A stretch of 64,000 nt of DNA from Fredinandcohnia humi (GCF_001439915.1 NZ_LMBW01000003.1:242782-306781); one strand, 5' to 3'; shown: positions 17,737 to 28,466, counted from the first letter of the stretch. Program-made: numbers and translations. The notes: generated from the letters alone by a model not told the origin.

Positions 17737-18876
17737 ATGGCCACCAAAGGGCTTGATAGTAAAGTTCTTGATTCAATATTGGAAAAAATGGTGCACACCG
17801 TTGATCATAGCAAGGAAGAAATATTCCGGATTGGTGAGCAATCTCGCAATGAGTTTGTGACCTTGACGGATGAGTTAAAGGATATAAAAGAACGAGTTGG
17901 AACGATTATTGATGATGTGGATCGTTTGGAAAACCACTCTCGGTTTGCTCGTAAGCGCCTTTCCGAGGTGAGCAGCCATTTTAATAAGTATTCGGAAGAA
18001 GAAATTCGGAGCGCGTATGAGAAGGCTCATGATTTGCAAATGCAGTTGACTGTTGTACGGCAGGAGGAAAAACAGCTGCGTGAACGTCGCGATGAGCTAG
18101 AAAGACGATTAGTGGGATTACATGAGACGATTGAACGTGCAGACCATTTGGTTGGTCAAATTTCTGTCGTTCTCAACTATTTAAATAGTGAATTCATGAT
18201 GGTCGGGGAATTGATAGAGGACGCGAAACAAAAGCAGGCGTTCGGTCTGAAGATTATTGAGGCTCAAGAAGAGGAGCGCCGTAAGCTTTCCCGTGAGATT
18301 CACGATGGACCAGCCCAGATGCTAGCAAATGTGATGTTGCGCTCGCAAATTATTGATAAGGTCTACAAGGAAAGTCCAGAGCAGGGTGTGAAGGAAATTC
18401 ATGACTTGCGTAAAATGGTCCGTTCCGCGCTGTATGAAGTTCGTCGGATCATTTATGACCTTCGTCCGATGGCACTGGATGATCTTGGATTAGTTCCGAC
18501 CCTCAAAAAATACCTGTCCACAATCGAAGAATATAATGGAGACACCACGATTTCATTTACGTTTATTGGATCGGAGCAAAGAATCCCGTCAAAATTTGAA
18601 GTGGCTTTATTCCGTATGGTCCAGGAAGCTGTTCAAAATGCGTTGAAGCATGCGGAAGCACGTGAAATTGTAGTTAAACTTGAGTTAAGTAGAAATCATG
18701 TAACAGTTATCGTAAAAGACAATGGAAAAGGCTTTGATATCCGGGAAAAGAAAAAAGACTCGTTTGGATTAATGGGAATGCGAGAGAGAGTAGATTTACT
18801 CGATGGAAATCTAACGATTGATTCAAGTGTTGGTGCTGGAACGATCGTGATGATTCAGGTGCCGATTGAGGTTTGA
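17737..18876 (+). CDS. degS: Sensor histidine kinase DegS
   Basis: A 379-residue cytosolic kinase without membrane segments, as expected for DegS. The N-terminal half is a long coiled coil (about residues 20-150). HisKA_3 dimerisation follows, with the phospho-acceptor in LSREIHDGPAQML at about residue 189, then a HATPase domain with QEAVQNALKHA, DNGKGFD and GLMGMRERV. It phosphorylates DegU to control motility, competence, exoenzymes and biofilm genes. The ATG has ATGGAGGTGG upstream. degU follows after a 239-bp gap. Confidence 0.97.
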   Translation: MATKGLDSKVLDSILEKMVHTVDHSKEEIFRIGEQSRNEFVTLTDELKDIKERVGTIIDDVDRLENHSRFARKRLSEVSSHFNKYSEEEIRSAYEKAHDLQMQLTVVRQEEKQLRERRDELERRLVGLHETIERADHLVGQISVVLNYLNSEFMMVGELIEDAKQKQAFGLKIIEAQEEERRKLSREIHDGPAQMLANVMLRSQIIDKVYKESPEQGVKEIHDLRKMVRSALYEVRRIIYDLRPMALDDLGLVPTLKKYLSTIEEYNGDTTISFTFIGSEQRIPSKFEVALFRMVQEAVQNALKHAEAREIVVKLELSRNHVTVIVKDNGKGFDIREKKKDSFGLMGMRERVDLLDGNLTIDSSVGAGTIVMIQVPIEV

Positions 18877-18981
18877 TTTTAGGGAAGATGTCGAATTCAG
18901 ATGTGGATTTTGACGCTATTTGTCCCTTTTTCATATAGTAAGGTTCGTTCGGTTATTATCATGATACGTTACAAGAATTGG

Positions 18982-19010
18982 TTGTTTTGGAATGGACTCA
19001 TTGATATTAT
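18982..19010 (+). promoter_or_regulatory. Possible sigma-A promoter of degU
   Basis: TTGTTT at 18982-18987, a 17-bp spacer and TATTAT at 19005-19010. It lies about 105 bp before the degU start in the 239-bp gap after degS. degU in B. subtilis is also transcribed from promoters of its own; this site is only a motif match. Confidence 0.4.
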
Positions 19011-19115
19011 AGGAAACTTATATGAAAACTAGTAAATATTCATCGTTAATACTGCTTAAGGAGTATTGACCGAGATTGCCTCAATTGTCAAAATGAAAGG
19101 GGGAGGCGTTATTTC

Positions 19116-19805
19116 ATGAAAACAAGCATAGTTATTATTGATGATCACCAATTATTTCGCGAGGGTGTAAAACGAATACTAGATTTTGAACCAACCTTTC
19201 AAGTGGTAGCAGAGGGTGACGATGGGGAACAGGCGGTAGCACTCATTGAGCAGCATAATCCTGATGTTGTCATCATGGACATCAACATGCCACATTTGAA
19301 CGGAATCGAAGCAACGAAACAATTAATTGACACATACCCTGATACGAAGGTCATTATATTATCGATCCACGATGACGAAAGCTATGTGACGCATGCCCTT
19401 AAAACTGGAGCAACTGGTTATTTATTAAAAGAGATGGATGCGGATTCTCTAGTCGAAGCGGTCAAAGTCGTCGCAGAAGGTGGATCATACTTGCATCCAA
19501 GAGTAACCCATAATTTAGTGAAAGAATTCCGTCGTCTTGCAGTTGCAAGTGGACAATCTGTTTCGGCGCAATCATATACAGAGATGGAGGTTCGCCGTCC
19601 ACTTCATTTGTTAACAAGAAGAGAATGTGAGGTTCTTCAGCTGTTAACGGACGGAAGAAGCAACCGCGGCATTGGTGACGACCTCTATATTAGTGAAAAA
19701 ACGGTTAAAAACCACGTAAGTAATATTTTACAAAAAATGAACGTAAACGATCGTACCCAGGCTGTAGTTGTAGCTATAAAGAATGGCTGGGTTGAGGTTA
19801 AATAA
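19116..19805 (+). CDS. degU: Response regulator DegU
   Basis: A 229-residue NarL/FixJ-type regulator. The receiver domain has [10 protein letters not shown], phospho-acceptor D55 in [13 protein letters not shown] and a conserved Lys in LLKEMDADS. The C-terminal LuxR-type helix-turn-helix has [18 protein letters not shown] and [17 protein letters not shown]. It is the output of DegS and controls the switch between motility and multicellular states, fitting the flagellar and competence genes downstream. GGGGGAGG lies before the ATG. Confidence 0.97.
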   Translation: MKTSIVIIDDHQLFREGVKRILDFEPTFQVVAEGDDGEQAVALIEQHNPDVVIMDINMPHLNGIEATKQLIDTYPDTKVIILSIHDDESYVTHALKTGATGYLLKEMDADSLVEAVKVVAEGGSYLHPRVTHNLVKEFRRLAVASGQSVSAQSYTEMEVRRPLHLLTRRECEVLQLLTDGRSNRGIGDDLYISEKTVKNHVSNILQKMNVNDRTQAVVVAIKNGWVEVK

Positions 19806-19824
19806 TAGAATAATAGATTGGTAG

Positions 19825-19870
19825 AAAGGCTGAGCTCCCGGTTGTGAGGGCTTGGCTTTTTGTTTTTTTA
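19825..19870 (+). terminator. Terminator of degU
   Basis: Stem AAAGGC...GGCTTT with an inner AGCTC/GGGCT arm and a 2x2 internal loop, followed by TTTTTGTTTTTTT. It cuts the deg operon from the inserted chemotaxis region. Confidence 0.65.
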
Positions 19871-19931
19871 TGGGAATGTTCCAATCTTTATAGTAAAAGT
19901 TAACTAACAGTAAATAGGAAGTGATTATTGA

Positions 19932-20885
19932 ATGAAGACCAGTGTATTTCATTTTATTGGAGAGTTTTCTAGCCAATTAGAGGAGTTGGCGTTACGGGTT
20001 GAGGCGCTTTTATGGGATCAACCACAAGCGGCAATGACACAGGCACGCTTGTATGGAGAACTACTAGTTAATATGATTTTTGAACAAGAGAATATGAGTG
20101 AAGTGTATCCACTCAAGCTAGTTGAAAAAATAAATCGATTATATAGACATGATGTGATTCAGGATGATATTTATAAAAAGCTAGAATTTATCAGGAAAAA
20201 TGGGAATATCGCCTCTCATCAGGTTATAGAAATGGACCAAGAAGTGGCAAAAGAAGCTCACAGGGCTATTTTTGATTTAGGAGTTTGGTATGCAGAAGTC
20301 TATGTTAGCCATACGTTCAGTGCGCCTGCATATGAATTACCTCCAAGGCAAAGCCAAGATCTTGATGTTATGAAACAATGGATGGATGAGTACATCAAAG
20401 AAACGCAGGCAAGGATTTCGGAAATTGAAGAACAGTTGAGTCAGTTGAGGGAAGAGAAGAAACAACACCCAAGTAAGGAGAAGAGAAACCAAATGGAAGA
20501 TCAGACTAAAAACAATAGTAGACATGTCCCTTTAGAAAGATTCCAATCAACCTTTGAAGAAGCAAATTTTAATTATCGGAATCTATCGAAAAAAGCTGCT
20601 GAATTTCAATTCGCAGATTTTAAAACGGGGTATGTGTATTTATTAGATAACGTTACGCCGACTATTGCCATTCATCCCTGGTTAGTGGAACAAGCTAAAA
20701 TGTTTGAAGAGGTGCAGGTTAAGTCACGAAAAAGTACTGCCCTTAAAAACTTCCCAAAAAAGGAAGAAGAAGGCCAACTAAAATCAAATTATGGATATTC
20801 GTTTACGTTCCAAACGAAAGGCGAGCTTGACGTTTTATTGAAACGGATTGCAGAAGAATTTGAATCTAAATACATGATTAAATAG
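19932..20885 (+). CDS. DUF4145-like protein of unknown function
   Basis: A 317-residue soluble protein. Residues about 20-130 are helical and resemble DUF4145, seen at the N-terminus of some restriction and helicase proteins: ARLYGELLVNMIFEQ, LYRHDVIQDDIYKKLEFIRK and NGNIASHQ. A charged coiled coil follows (about 150-200, EEQLSQLREEKKQH). The C-terminal 110 residues contain VYLLDNVTPTIAIHPWLVEQ and YGYSFTFQTKGELDVLLKRI, which I do not recognise. No catalytic nuclease motif is visible. It has its own terminator and marks the start of the segment inserted after degU. Confidence 0.6.
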   Translation: MKTSVFHFIGEFSSQLEELALRVEALLWDQPQAAMTQARLYGELLVNMIFEQENMSEVYPLKLVEKINRLYRHDVIQDDIYKKLEFIRKNGNIASHQVIEMDQEVAKEAHRAIFDLGVWYAEVYVSHTFSAPAYELPPRQSQDLDVMKQWMDEYIKETQARISEIEEQLSQLREEKKQHPSKEKRNQMEDQTKNNSRHVPLERFQSTFEEANFNYRNLSKKAAEFQFADFKTGYVYLLDNVTPTIAIHPWLVEQAKMFEEVQVKSRKSTALKNFPKKEEEGQLKSNYGYSFTFQTKGELDVLLKRIAEEFESKYMIK

Positions 20886-20894
20886 AAATACCTT

Positions 20895-20926
20895 AGGCTA
20901 ACTTCATTGTGGAGTTGGCTTTTTTG
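20895..20926 (+). terminator. Terminator after the DUF4145-like gene
   Basis: GCTAACT pairs with AGTTGGC (one G-U) and is followed by six T residues. Confidence 0.65.
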
Positions 20927-20981
20927 TTGTTTAAAGAATGGATTGTAAGGTCTGGTGGTATATTTACCTATGTTTTGCACT

Positions 20982-21007
20982 TAAAAATCCTAAACTTCTG
21001 TCGATAG
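20982..21007 (+). promoter_or_regulatory. Sigma-D promoter of the first chemoreceptor gene
   Basis: TAAA at 20982-20985, a 14-bp spacer and GTCGATAG at 21000-21007. The spacing and -10 match the hag promoter at 48117-48142 except for the last base. It places this receptor in the motility regulon. Confidence 0.7.
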
Positions 21008-21051
21008 AATAAAAGGGAATATATAAAGCGCAAAAGAAAGGAAATTTATCT

Positions 21052-23052
21052 ATGAAAAACAACCAAGAAAAACGTAAACGAAAGAATTTATTTAATTTTA
21101 CAATCAGCAAGAGGTTGTATATAACCTTTATATTAATCATTTTATTACCAAGTTTAATGATTGGTTTTATGTCTTACAGCAGTGCACAAAAGGAAATTAA
21201 AAGCCAGATGCTTGCTAGCTCTACTGCAAATGTAGATCTTTTAAATAAATATATAATCGATCACATTTCTTCAAAGTACATTGATGTTGAGTATTTCGTA
21301 TCCAAGCTTAATGCCGGGTCTTTTGTAGAGCCAGAAATTCCAACTACAATTGAAGCATTTAAACAATATTCGCTTCTTCATCCTGACATCGTGACAATCT
21401 TTTCAGGAACCAAGGATGGGAAAATGTTTTTATACCCTAATGCCAGTCTTCCAGAAGACTTTGATCCAAGAGAGAGGGAATGGTATAAACAAGCCATTGC
21501 TAACCCGGGGAAAGCGGTCGTAACGGAGCCTTATGAGGATTTAGCAACTGGTGGCATCTTAGTGACTGTGGCGCAAGTGATACATGATGGTTCTGGTGTG
21601 ATTGGTCTAGACATCAACTTAGAATCACTACAAAAAATGGCATCTAGTATAAAAATTGGTGAGAAAGGATATGCGTTTATCCTTTCTGCACAGAAAAAAT
21701 ATTTAGTTGATCCAACTCAAGAAATTGGTTCAGTACCACAAGGGGAAGCCTATAGCAAATTAATCTATGAAAAACAAAGCGGAATTCTTTCTGATGAATT
21801 TCAAGGTAATAAATATGAAACTGCCTTTGTCACAAATGAATTTACTGGCTGGAAAATCGCAGGTGTAATTGAACAAAATGAGATTGATGAAGCCACTCAA
21901 GGCATCCTTCTTACCACATTTTTGGTAGTAGCCATTTTTATTTTTATTGGTCTAGTCATCGCCATCTTCATTGTACGAAGCATTACGAAGCCTTTAAATG
22001 TATTAGTGCAGGTTACTGATAAAGTAAGTAATGGGGACCTTACTCAGACCATAAAAGTGAAAAACAATGATGAAGTAGGACAATTAGGCAACAGCTTTAA
22101 TAAAATGTTGGTATCATTGAGGGAACTATTAACACATGTAGAGGAAAAATCACAGACACTAGCAGCATCTTCAGAGGAATTGACTGCAAGCTCAGAACAA
22201 AATAGCCAAGCAACGGAACAGGTGGCAGATGCGATTCAAGAGGTTGCGGTTGGCACTGAACAACAGACAGAAATGGTAAGACAAACTACAGAAGTAGTGA
22301 AAAAAATGTCGATTGGCATTCAACAAATCGAAGCGAATGCTCAAAATGTTTCTCAAACATCCACTGAAGCGCGGGGTATTGTAGAGAACGGTGAAAAGGC
22401 AATAAAGGAATCCATTCAACAAATGCAAAATATTAATACATCAGTAGCTTATTTAGGAAAAATTATTTATTCATTAGGAGAGCGTTCAGAAGAAATTAAT
22501 CAGATTGTAAATGTAATCTCAGATATAGCTAGTCAGACGAATCTTTTAGCTTTAAACGCAGCCATTGAAGCAGCTAGAGCAGGAGAACATGGTAAAGGCT
22601 TTGCGGTTGTAGCAGATGAAGTGAGGAAGCTAGCAGAGCAGTCAGCAAAATCTACCGAAAACATTCGCGGGTTGATTGCAACTATACAAGAAGATACAAA
22701 ACAAGCTGTTGAATCAATGAATCATGGAACGGAAGAGGCCGAAAAGGGAATAAATGTTGTCAATCATGCTGGGCATTCTTTTACGCAAATTCAACAATTT
22801 GTAGATGATGTGTCTTCACAAGTCCAAGAAGTTTCAGCGTCGATTGCACAAATGGCACAAGGCACACAACAAGTGGTTGAAGCGGTAAGTGAAATTGATG
22901 AAATTGCTAGGAAGACAACAGGACAAGGTCAAGAGGTATCTGCAGCAACAGAAGAACAACTAGCCTCCATGCAAGAAATCGCATCTTCAGCAGCTTCGTT
23001 GTCTTTTATGGCGGAAGAGTTACAGGAAGCGGTTAGGAAGTTTAGGTTGTGA
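21052..23052 (+). CDS. Methyl-accepting chemotaxis protein with dCache sensor
   Basis: A 666-residue transmembrane receptor. Membrane segments lie at about residues 20-42 and 280-305; the extracellular region between them is a dCache domain ([35 protein letters not shown]). HAMP follows ([20 protein letters not shown]), then the long cytoplasmic coiled coil with the CheA/CheW hairpin tip, including [20 protein letters not shown]. dCache domains of this type commonly bind amino acids; the ligand here is unknown. It is preceded by a sigma-D promoter and followed by a terminator, so it is probably monocistronic. Confidence 0.95.
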   Translation: MKNNQEKRKRKNLFNFTISKRLYITFILIILLPSLMIGFMSYSSAQKEIKSQMLASSTANVDLLNKYIIDHISSKYIDVEYFVSKLNAGSFVEPEIPTTIEAFKQYSLLHPDIVTIFSGTKDGKMFLYPNASLPEDFDPREREWYKQAIANPGKAVVTEPYEDLATGGILVTVAQVIHDGSGVIGLDINLESLQKMASSIKIGEKGYAFILSAQKKYLVDPTQEIGSVPQGEAYSKLIYEKQSGILSDEFQGNKYETAFVTNEFTGWKIAGVIEQNEIDEATQGILLTTFLVVAIFIFIGLVIAIFIVRSITKPLNVLVQVTDKVSNGDLTQTIKVKNNDEVGQLGNSFNKMLVSLRELLTHVEEKSQTLAASSEELTASSEQNSQATEQVADAIQEVAVGTEQQTEMVRQTTEVVKKMSIGIQQIEANAQNVSQTSTEARGIVENGEKAIKESIQQMQNINTSVAYLGKIIYSLGERSEEINQIVNVISDIASQTNLLALNAAIEAARAGEHGKGFAVVADEVRKLAEQSAKSTENIRGLIATIQEDTKQAVESMNHGTEEAEKGINVVNHAGHSFTQIQQFVDDVSSQVQEVSASIAQMAQGTQQVVEAVSEIDEIARKTTGQGQEVSAATEEQLASMQEIASSAASLSFMAEELQEAVRKFRL

Positions 23053-23130
23053 TGATGCATTATTTAATTGATTTATGGGCTTGAGGCGGGGATCTCTCCT
23101 CCATTAAAGCGAGCTCAACAATAAAGAATT

Positions 23131-23181
23131 AAAAAGCTAATCCTGAATGTAGACAAACATTTCGAGGATTAGCTTTTTGTT
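23131..23181 (+). terminator. Terminator of the first chemoreceptor gene
   Basis: AAAAGCTAATCCT pairs with AGGATTAGCTTTT across a 20-nt loop, followed by TTTTTGTTTTT. Confidence 0.85.
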
Positions 23182-23497
23182 TTTATAATTTTGCTAGATG
23201 AGCATGGATCAATATTAATTCACGATAAGTATGTCGAATTTTGTAAAAAAATATTATTTTCTTGTTTTTTCGACATTTTCTATTTACAACACTAGTACTA
23301 ATGTACTACTATAGTTATGTTTTCAAATAGATACTTCACAAACCTAAATAAATGAAATAAGGATTATTTGTTATTTTACTCAACTACGATTTTACTCCAA
23401 AGTTTTCCCGTTGAATAAAAAGTCAATTAATTTCATTTATCGTAAATTTGTGGAACTAGTACCAGCCTTTTCAAAAAGAGACAAAGGAGGGTTTTTT
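23182..23497. other. AT-rich intergenic region
   Basis: 316 bp without a convincing gene. The only structure seen is a small TAGTAC-taat-GTACTA hairpin near 23292-23307. No confident promoter and no Fur-box-like inverted repeat could be recognised before the small gene that follows. Confidence 0.4.
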
Positions 23498-23644
23498 ATG
23501 CTTAAAAAAGGAACAAAGTTTGAAAAACTTGTAGAGCAAATTCGAGATGAAATTCTTGAAAATGAAAAGGAATTGGAACGGATTGATTTATTGTTGGAAG
23601 AAAGACATTCGATAATGGACAACAAAAAGGAAAGGGACGGATAA
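23498..23644 (+). CDS. Small charged protein, FbpB-like
   Basis: A 48-residue protein from the ATG at 23498, which has an excellent AAAGGAGGG site; a longer frame from 23411 has none. The sequence KFEKLVEQIRDEILENEKEL followed by ERID..LEERH resembles the FbpB family of small Fur-regulated proteins in Bacillus, which act with the FsrA small RNA. The resemblance is only by pattern and no Fur box was recognised upstream, so the function is tentative. A small coiled-coil protein of other function is the alternative. Confidence 0.5.
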   Translation: MLKKGTKFEKLVEQIRDEILENEKELERIDLLLEERHSIMDNKKERDG

Positions 23645-23753
23645 CAACCCTTTTCCTATCAAATATTTTCTATTTATTTATCAAACTATTATTGGTGTAA
23701 ATTGCTTCATAATTTACAATCAAAAATTTTATTTCAGAAAAGAAGGGTAAACA

Positions 23754-25439
23754 GTGAAGGTTACAGTTGCAAAAAAATTATTTCTAGGTTTTGGGGTTGT
23801 ATTAGTTCTTTTATTGATTATGGCGATATCGTCTTATGTGGGAAACAATTCAACGAAAAATACATATGAGGATTTACTAGATGATCGAGTACAAAAAATT
23901 AATATGGTCCATGATATGATCATTGCTGTCAAGGATATTCAATTATCCAATCGTGGCTATTTGCTGTTTGGAAATGAACAATCATCAAATGTCTTTAATG
24001 AATCTGTTATCGAATATCAAAAATTAAGTAAGGAATTAGGAACAGAGTTAAATCGTGAAAAAGGTAAAAAGCTATTACAAGAAATGAATCAATATAGCGA
24101 CGCATACATCGATTTGGCTGTAGAAACTATGTCACTTAAGGACAAAAATGACCCACGATATCTTGAGATTGCAGCAAAGGGCTCACCTATTATTATGGAT
24201 TTTGAAATGAAAGCGAATGAAATGATTGATTATCAAACAGAGACACTTACAGAGGTACGAAATAAAACCATTAAATCGGTAGAAAGTACTCAATTTAATC
24301 TAATGATTATCAGCATTTTGGCGATATTGCTTGGAATAGGAATTGCCTACTACATAAGCGGGATAATTTCCAAACCAGTAAAAACGATGGCAACGATCGC
24401 AAAAAAATTTGCTGCGGGTGACCTAACTCTTAAAAAAGCTAAAGTGAAATCGAAGGACGAAATTGGCGATTTAGCAAATGCTTTCAATGATATGGCTTCC
24501 AATTTAAGAAGTGTTATTCATCAAATTGGCCAGGATGCTGAACAAGTGGCAGCCGCATCTGAGGAATTATATGCAACGACGGAACAAGCAACTGAAGCTA
24601 CGAATCACATCTCATCTTCCATTCAGGAGGTAGCAAGTGGATCTGAGACCCAGTTGACGGGCTCACAAGAAAGTGCACTTGCAATGGAAGAGATTTCAAT
24701 TGGCATCCAACGAATTGCGGAATCTTCGTCTACGGTAAGAGACTCCGCTCAGGAAGCAAGTACCCTATCCGTTCAAGGAAATGAATTTATTCAAAAAGCG
24801 ATTCAGCAAATGAACACCATAGAAACAGGGGCACAAAATACAACAAGCGCAGTTAGACATTTAAATGAACGATCCAATGAAATTGGTAAAATTATTGAGG
24901 TCATTACAGGAATTGCTGATCAAACCAACTTACTTGCATTAAATGCTGCGATTGAAGCAGCCCGAGCTGGGGAACATGGAAAGGGTTTTGCGGTTGTGGC
25001 TGATGAAGTACGAAAGTTAGCAGAACAATCAAAAACCTCAGCAGATCAAATTGTTCATATCATTCAAGAAATTCAAGAAGATACACTAGTTGTAAAAAAT
25101 GATATGGAAAAAAGCGTAAATGAGGTTCTTGTCGGCAAAGAAGTGATTCACCAAACAGGGGAAGCATTTGGAAATATTTTAAATGCGATTGAACGGGTAA
25201 ATGGACAAATCCAAGAGGTGTCTGCAACATCCGAACAGATCTCTGCTAATTCCCAACAAGTGGCGGCTTCTGTTGAACAATTGGCGCAAATCGCAGAAAC
25301 CTCTTCAAGACAGTCTCAAGGCGTTGCGGCCTCCTCGCAGGAGCAATTGGCCTCGATTGAAGAAATAACAGCATCATCGGGATCCTTAAGTCAATTAGCT
25401 CAAGAGTTACAAGCTGTTGTCTCAAAGTTTAAAATTTGA
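23754..25439 (+). CDS. Methyl-accepting chemotaxis protein with four-helix-bundle sensor
   Basis: A 561-residue receptor from a GTG start with AGAAGGG upstream. Two membrane segments (about 8-30 and 180-200) flank a helical periplasmic-type 4HB_MCP domain with [19 protein letters not shown] ([20 protein letters not shown]) and the signalling domain with the [20 protein letters not shown] tip follow. It lies immediately before cheX-cheA-cheW-cheY and is the likely dedicated receptor of that set. A terminator-like hairpin in the 96-bp gap may reduce read-through. Confidence 0.95.
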   Translation: MKVTVAKKLFLGFGVVLVLLLIMAISSYVGNNSTKNTYEDLLDDRVQKINMVHDMIIAVKDIQLSNRGYLLFGNEQSSNVFNESVIEYQKLSKELGTELNREKGKKLLQEMNQYSDAYIDLAVETMSLKDKNDPRYLEIAAKGSPIIMDFEMKANEMIDYQTETLTEVRNKTIKSVESTQFNLMIISILAILLGIGIAYYISGIISKPVKTMATIAKKFAAGDLTLKKAKVKSKDEIGDLANAFNDMASNLRSVIHQIGQDAEQVAAASEELYATTEQATEATNHISSSIQEVASGSETQLTGSQESALAMEEISIGIQRIAESSSTVRDSAQEASTLSVQGNEFIQKAIQQMNTIETGAQNTTSAVRHLNERSNEIGKIIEVITGIADQTNLLALNAAIEAARAGEHGKGFAVVADEVRKLAEQSKTSADQIVHIIQEIQEDTLVVKNDMEKSVNEVLVGKEVIHQTGEAFGNILNAIERVNGQIQEVSATSEQISANSQQVAASVEQLAQIAETSSRQSQGVAASSQEQLASIEEITASSGSLSQLAQELQAVVSKFKI

Positions 25440-25455
25440 CCATAGTTCTACCAAT

Positions 25456-25490
25456 AGAGTGGTAGTCATTTTCTATCACTCTTTTTTTTA
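25456..25490 (+). terminator. Terminator between the receptor gene and cheX
   Basis: AGAGTGGTAG pairs with CTATCACTCT (one G-U) and is followed by eight or more T residues. It suggests cheX-cheA-cheW-cheY is lowered relative to, or uncoupled from, the receptor. Confidence 0.7.
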
Positions 25491-25535
25491 TGGAAAATTC
25501 CGTTACTTACAATTAAATGAAAGGAATGTTAGATA

Positions 25536-26000
25536 TTGGCTGTAAATATTGAAAATAGAAATAAAAGCGTTCTGGAAATATTAAATGGGGTGCTCACGGC
25601 AATAAAGACCGTCGTTCCTTTGGATTATGGATTGGGAAAACCCTGCTTACTGGAACACTCTTTACAAATGCAGTTTGGTGTCTTGATTGGGTTCACCGGG
25701 GATATAAAAGGAAAATTAGTTCTCAGTGGGGATGCATCCCTTTTTAGTTTAATTGGTGAAAGAATGTATGGTATGGCTTTGGAAGGTGAAATGCTTTCCT
25801 CCTTTTCGGGTGAACTAGGGAATATGATTGCAGGGGGGATGGCAACGAACCTTGCAGAAGATGGTGTTCGGACAGATATCACCTCTCCCACTGTCATGCA
25901 GGGGGATACGACTCTATCGGGGTTTAAAAAAGCAATTGAAGTAACTATTTCCTACGTTGAATTGGGAGATATGGATATTTATTTAATGCTAGATAATTAG
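25536..26000 (+). CDS. cheX: CheX-type CheY-phosphate phosphatase
   Basis: A 154-residue protein from a TTG start. The motif SFSGELGNMIAGGMATNLAE (the E..N helix that inserts into the CheY active site) and the SPTVMQGDTTLSG strand are characteristic of CheX/CheC phosphatases; the single motif and short length favour CheX. It removes phosphate from CheY-P and ends the signal. It sits 23 bp before cheA, so the phosphatase and kinase are co-made. No CheD, the usual CheC partner, is seen nearby. Confidence 0.88.
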   Translation: MAVNIENRNKSVLEILNGVLTAIKTVVPLDYGLGKPCLLEHSLQMQFGVLIGFTGDIKGKLVLSGDASLFSLIGERMYGMALEGEMLSSFSGELGNMIAGGMATNLAEDGVRTDITSPTVMQGDTTLSGFKKAIEVTISYVELGDMDIYLMLDN

Positions 26001-26023
26001 ATTCTTAAAAAAGGTGGGATCTT

Positions 26024-27991
26024 ATGGATACGAGTGAATACTTGGAATTGTTCCTTGATGAAAGTCGGGAACATTTACAATCAGTGAATGACAATCTTCT
26101 ATTATTAGAAAAAGATTCAAATGATCGCAAGATTATTAACGAAATTTTCCGTTCGGCACATACATTAAAGGGTATGTCCGCAACAATGGGATTTCATGAT
26201 ATTGCATCTTTAACACATCAAATGGAAAATGTGTTGGATAAATTACGAAATGCCGATTTTGCTGTAACAACAGATGTAATTGATACGATGTTTGAAGCAT
26301 TGGGATCACTAGAAGAAATGGTGAATGAGATAAATGAAGGACGAAAAGGAAAAAAGGATGTTACTGAACTAGTTTCAAGATTAGAGAAAATGGAAAAGGG
26401 TAGTGGGCAATCTTTACCTGGTACAAACATACAACAAGAGTCACAATCTCATCCTGAGATACGTCTTGATCAGTATGAATTGTCTGTTATATCTCAATCA
26501 CTAGAACAAGGCTACCATGCATACGAAATCACAGTTCAACTTAGTGAGGGCTGTGTATTAAAGGCAGCACGGATTTTTATGGTTTTTGACATTCTCGGTC
26601 AAATGGGGGAAGTCATTAAATCAGTCCCAACAGTTGAGGAGTTAGAAGATGAACAATTTGAACAGACTTTTACGGTCGTTTTTTTATCAAAAGAATTAAA
26701 AGAGGAAATTCAAAACAGCATTTTAAAGGTTTCAGAAATTGAAAAAGTGGACTTGTCTTTATTAAATAAGGAAAGTAAAGAACAGTTATCCATTTCACCG
26801 GAAGCCGCCATTACTAAAGAGGTAAAAAATTCAAAACTACATTCAAAAACTATTCGTGTCAATATTGAGCGCATTGACCGTTTAATGAATTTGTTTGAAG
26901 AACTTGTGATTGAGCGTGGTCTTATCGAGGACATTTCTGACAAAGTAAAAATTGATGAATTGGATGAAGCTATTAAGCATATATCGAGAATTTCACAGGA
27001 TATGCAAAATATGATGTTAGCAATGAGAATGGTACCTATCGAACAGGTATTCAATCGTTTTCCACGCATGGTAAGGGAATTATCAAAGGAACTACATAAA
27101 AATATCAATTTGGGGATTGTTGGTGCAGAAACAGAATTGGACCGTACTGTGGTGGATGAAATCGGCGATCCCCTTGTGCACCTTCTTCGTAATTCCATTG
27201 ACCATGGGATTGAATTGCCAGAACATAGAAAGGAAAATGGCAAGAATCCAGAAGGGCAACTCCTATTAAAAGCCTATCATGCAGGAAATCATGTCTTTAT
27301 TGAAATTGAAGATGATGGTAATGGAATAAACCGCGAGAAAGTAATAAATAAGGCCATTGAAAGGGGCTTGGTAACACGAGAACAATCGATAGTGCTAACT
27401 GATGATGAAGTCTATCAGCTCATATTTTCATCAGGATTTAGTACAGCTGACAAAGTGTCTGATGTTTCTGGACGTGGCGTGGGCCTAGATGTCGTTAAAA
27501 GTAAGATTGAATCTCTCGGAGGGAAAGTGTTCGTTGAATCAGAAAAAGGAAAGGGTAGTAAATTTTCGATTCAACTACCGCTCACCCTATCTATTCTATC
27601 GACCTTACTAGTTGATGTTAAGGAAGAAATATACGCAATCCCACTGTCCTCTATCATCGAGACACTTGTAATTAAGAATGATGAGATTATGAAAGCTCAC
27701 CATCAATACGTGATTAATTTTAGGGGGAAAGTGATTCCGCTTGTTTTTATGAAAGATGTTTTTAAAGTTCCATATGACCCTGAACAAAAGGAATCGAATC
27801 ATGCGATAGTTGTAGTTAAACGTGGGGAAAAGCAAACAGGTTTAGTTGTTGACTCTTTCATTGGTCAAAAGGAAGTCGTTTTAAAATCATTAGGTGGTTT
27901 TTTACAAGATGTATTTGCAATCTCTGGGGCCACCATTTTAGGAAATGGACAAGTTTGTCTGATTATAGACCCGAATGAATTAGTGAAATAG
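26024..27991 (+). CDS. cheA: Chemotaxis histidine kinase CheA
   Basis: A 655-residue kinase. The P1 Hpt domain has phospho-acceptor H46 in SAHTLKGMSATMGF. A P2-like region (about 145-255) follows. The dimerisation domain is near VNIERIDRLMNLFEELVIER. The P4 ATPase domain has HLLRNSIDHGIE, DDGNGI and SGRGVGLDVVKSKIESLGG. The C-terminal P5 CheW-like domain runs from about 520. It receives receptor signals through CheW and phosphorylates CheY. This is an accessory set: no cheB, cheR, cheC or cheD is present. Confidence 0.96.
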   Translation: MDTSEYLELFLDESREHLQSVNDNLLLLEKDSNDRKIINEIFRSAHTLKGMSATMGFHDIASLTHQMENVLDKLRNADFAVTTDVIDTMFEALGSLEEMVNEINEGRKGKKDVTELVSRLEKMEKGSGQSLPGTNIQQESQSHPEIRLDQYELSVISQSLEQGYHAYEITVQLSEGCVLKAARIFMVFDILGQMGEVIKSVPTVEELEDEQFEQTFTVVFLSKELKEEIQNSILKVSEIEKVDLSLLNKESKEQLSISPEAAITKEVKNSKLHSKTIRVNIERIDRLMNLFEELVIERGLIEDISDKVKIDELDEAIKHISRISQDMQNMMLAMRMVPIEQVFNRFPRMVRELSKELHKNINLGIVGAETELDRTVVDEIGDPLVHLLRNSIDHGIELPEHRKENGKNPEGQLLLKAYHAGNHVFIEIEDDGNGINREKVINKAIERGLVTREQSIVLTDDEVYQLIFSSGFSTADKVSDVSGRGVGLDVVKSKIESLGGKVFVESEKGKGSKFSIQLPLTLSILSTLLVDVKEEIYAIPLSSIIETLVIKNDEIMKAHHQYVINFRGKVIPLVFMKDVFKVPYDPEQKESNHAIVVVKRGEKQTGLVVDSFIGQKEVVLKSLGGFLQDVFAISGATILGNGQVCLIIDPNELVK

Positions 27992-28004
27992 GAGTGAAAA
28001 GAGA

Positions 28005-28466
28005 ATGGAAGGTCAGTTAAAAGTCATTGTCTTTCGATTAGAAGGCCAGGAATATGGAACAGATATTCAAAAAATACGGTCAATCGAACGACTTCAAGAG
28101 GTTACCCGGATCCCCAATGTGCCTGATTTTATTAAAGGGGTGATTAATCTACGTGGTGAAGTGATCCCGATTATTGATTTAAAAGAACGATTAACAATTG
28201 GACAAACCATTTATACAAATGAAACGAGGATTCTTATTGTTGAAATGGATGAAATTCAACTTGGTGTAATTGTAGATGCTGCTACAGATGTAATTGATCT
28301 TGATTCCTCCGTAGTCGATTCAGCGAAGGGTATTATGAATGGAATAAATGAATCCTATTTAGAAGGGGTAGCGAAACTTGATAATCGGCTCCTAGTTCTT
28401 TTGAACTTGGAACTTGTTTTAAATAATCAGGAAAAGAACGAATTGAAAGAAATAGTTGAAGAATGA
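28005..28466 (+). CDS. cheW: Chemotaxis coupling protein CheW
   Basis: A 153-residue single-domain CheW. FRLEGQEYGTDIQKIRSIER, RIPNVPDFIKGVINLRGEVI and PIIDLKERL are the family core. It bridges receptors and CheA P5. The gap to cheA is 13 bp. AGGAGTGAAAAG lies before the ATG. Confidence 0.96.
   Translation: MEGQLKVIVFRLEGQEYGTDIQKIRSIERLQEVTRIPNVPDFIKGVINLRGEVIPIIDLKERLTIGQTIYTNETRILIVEMDEIQLGVIVDAATDVIDLDSSVVDSAKGIMNGINESYLEGVAKLDNRLLVLLNLELVLNNQEKNELKEIVEE

Noticed and set aside
23182-23497. Fur box for the FbpB-like gene
   Set aside because: No GATAATGATAATCATTATC-like inverted repeat is present; the only palindrome (TAGTAC/GTACTA) does not fit.
26710-27243. 177-codon frame antisense to cheA
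   Set aside because: It is a shadow of the cheA reading frame, rich in Ser/Arg/Ile without family motifs.
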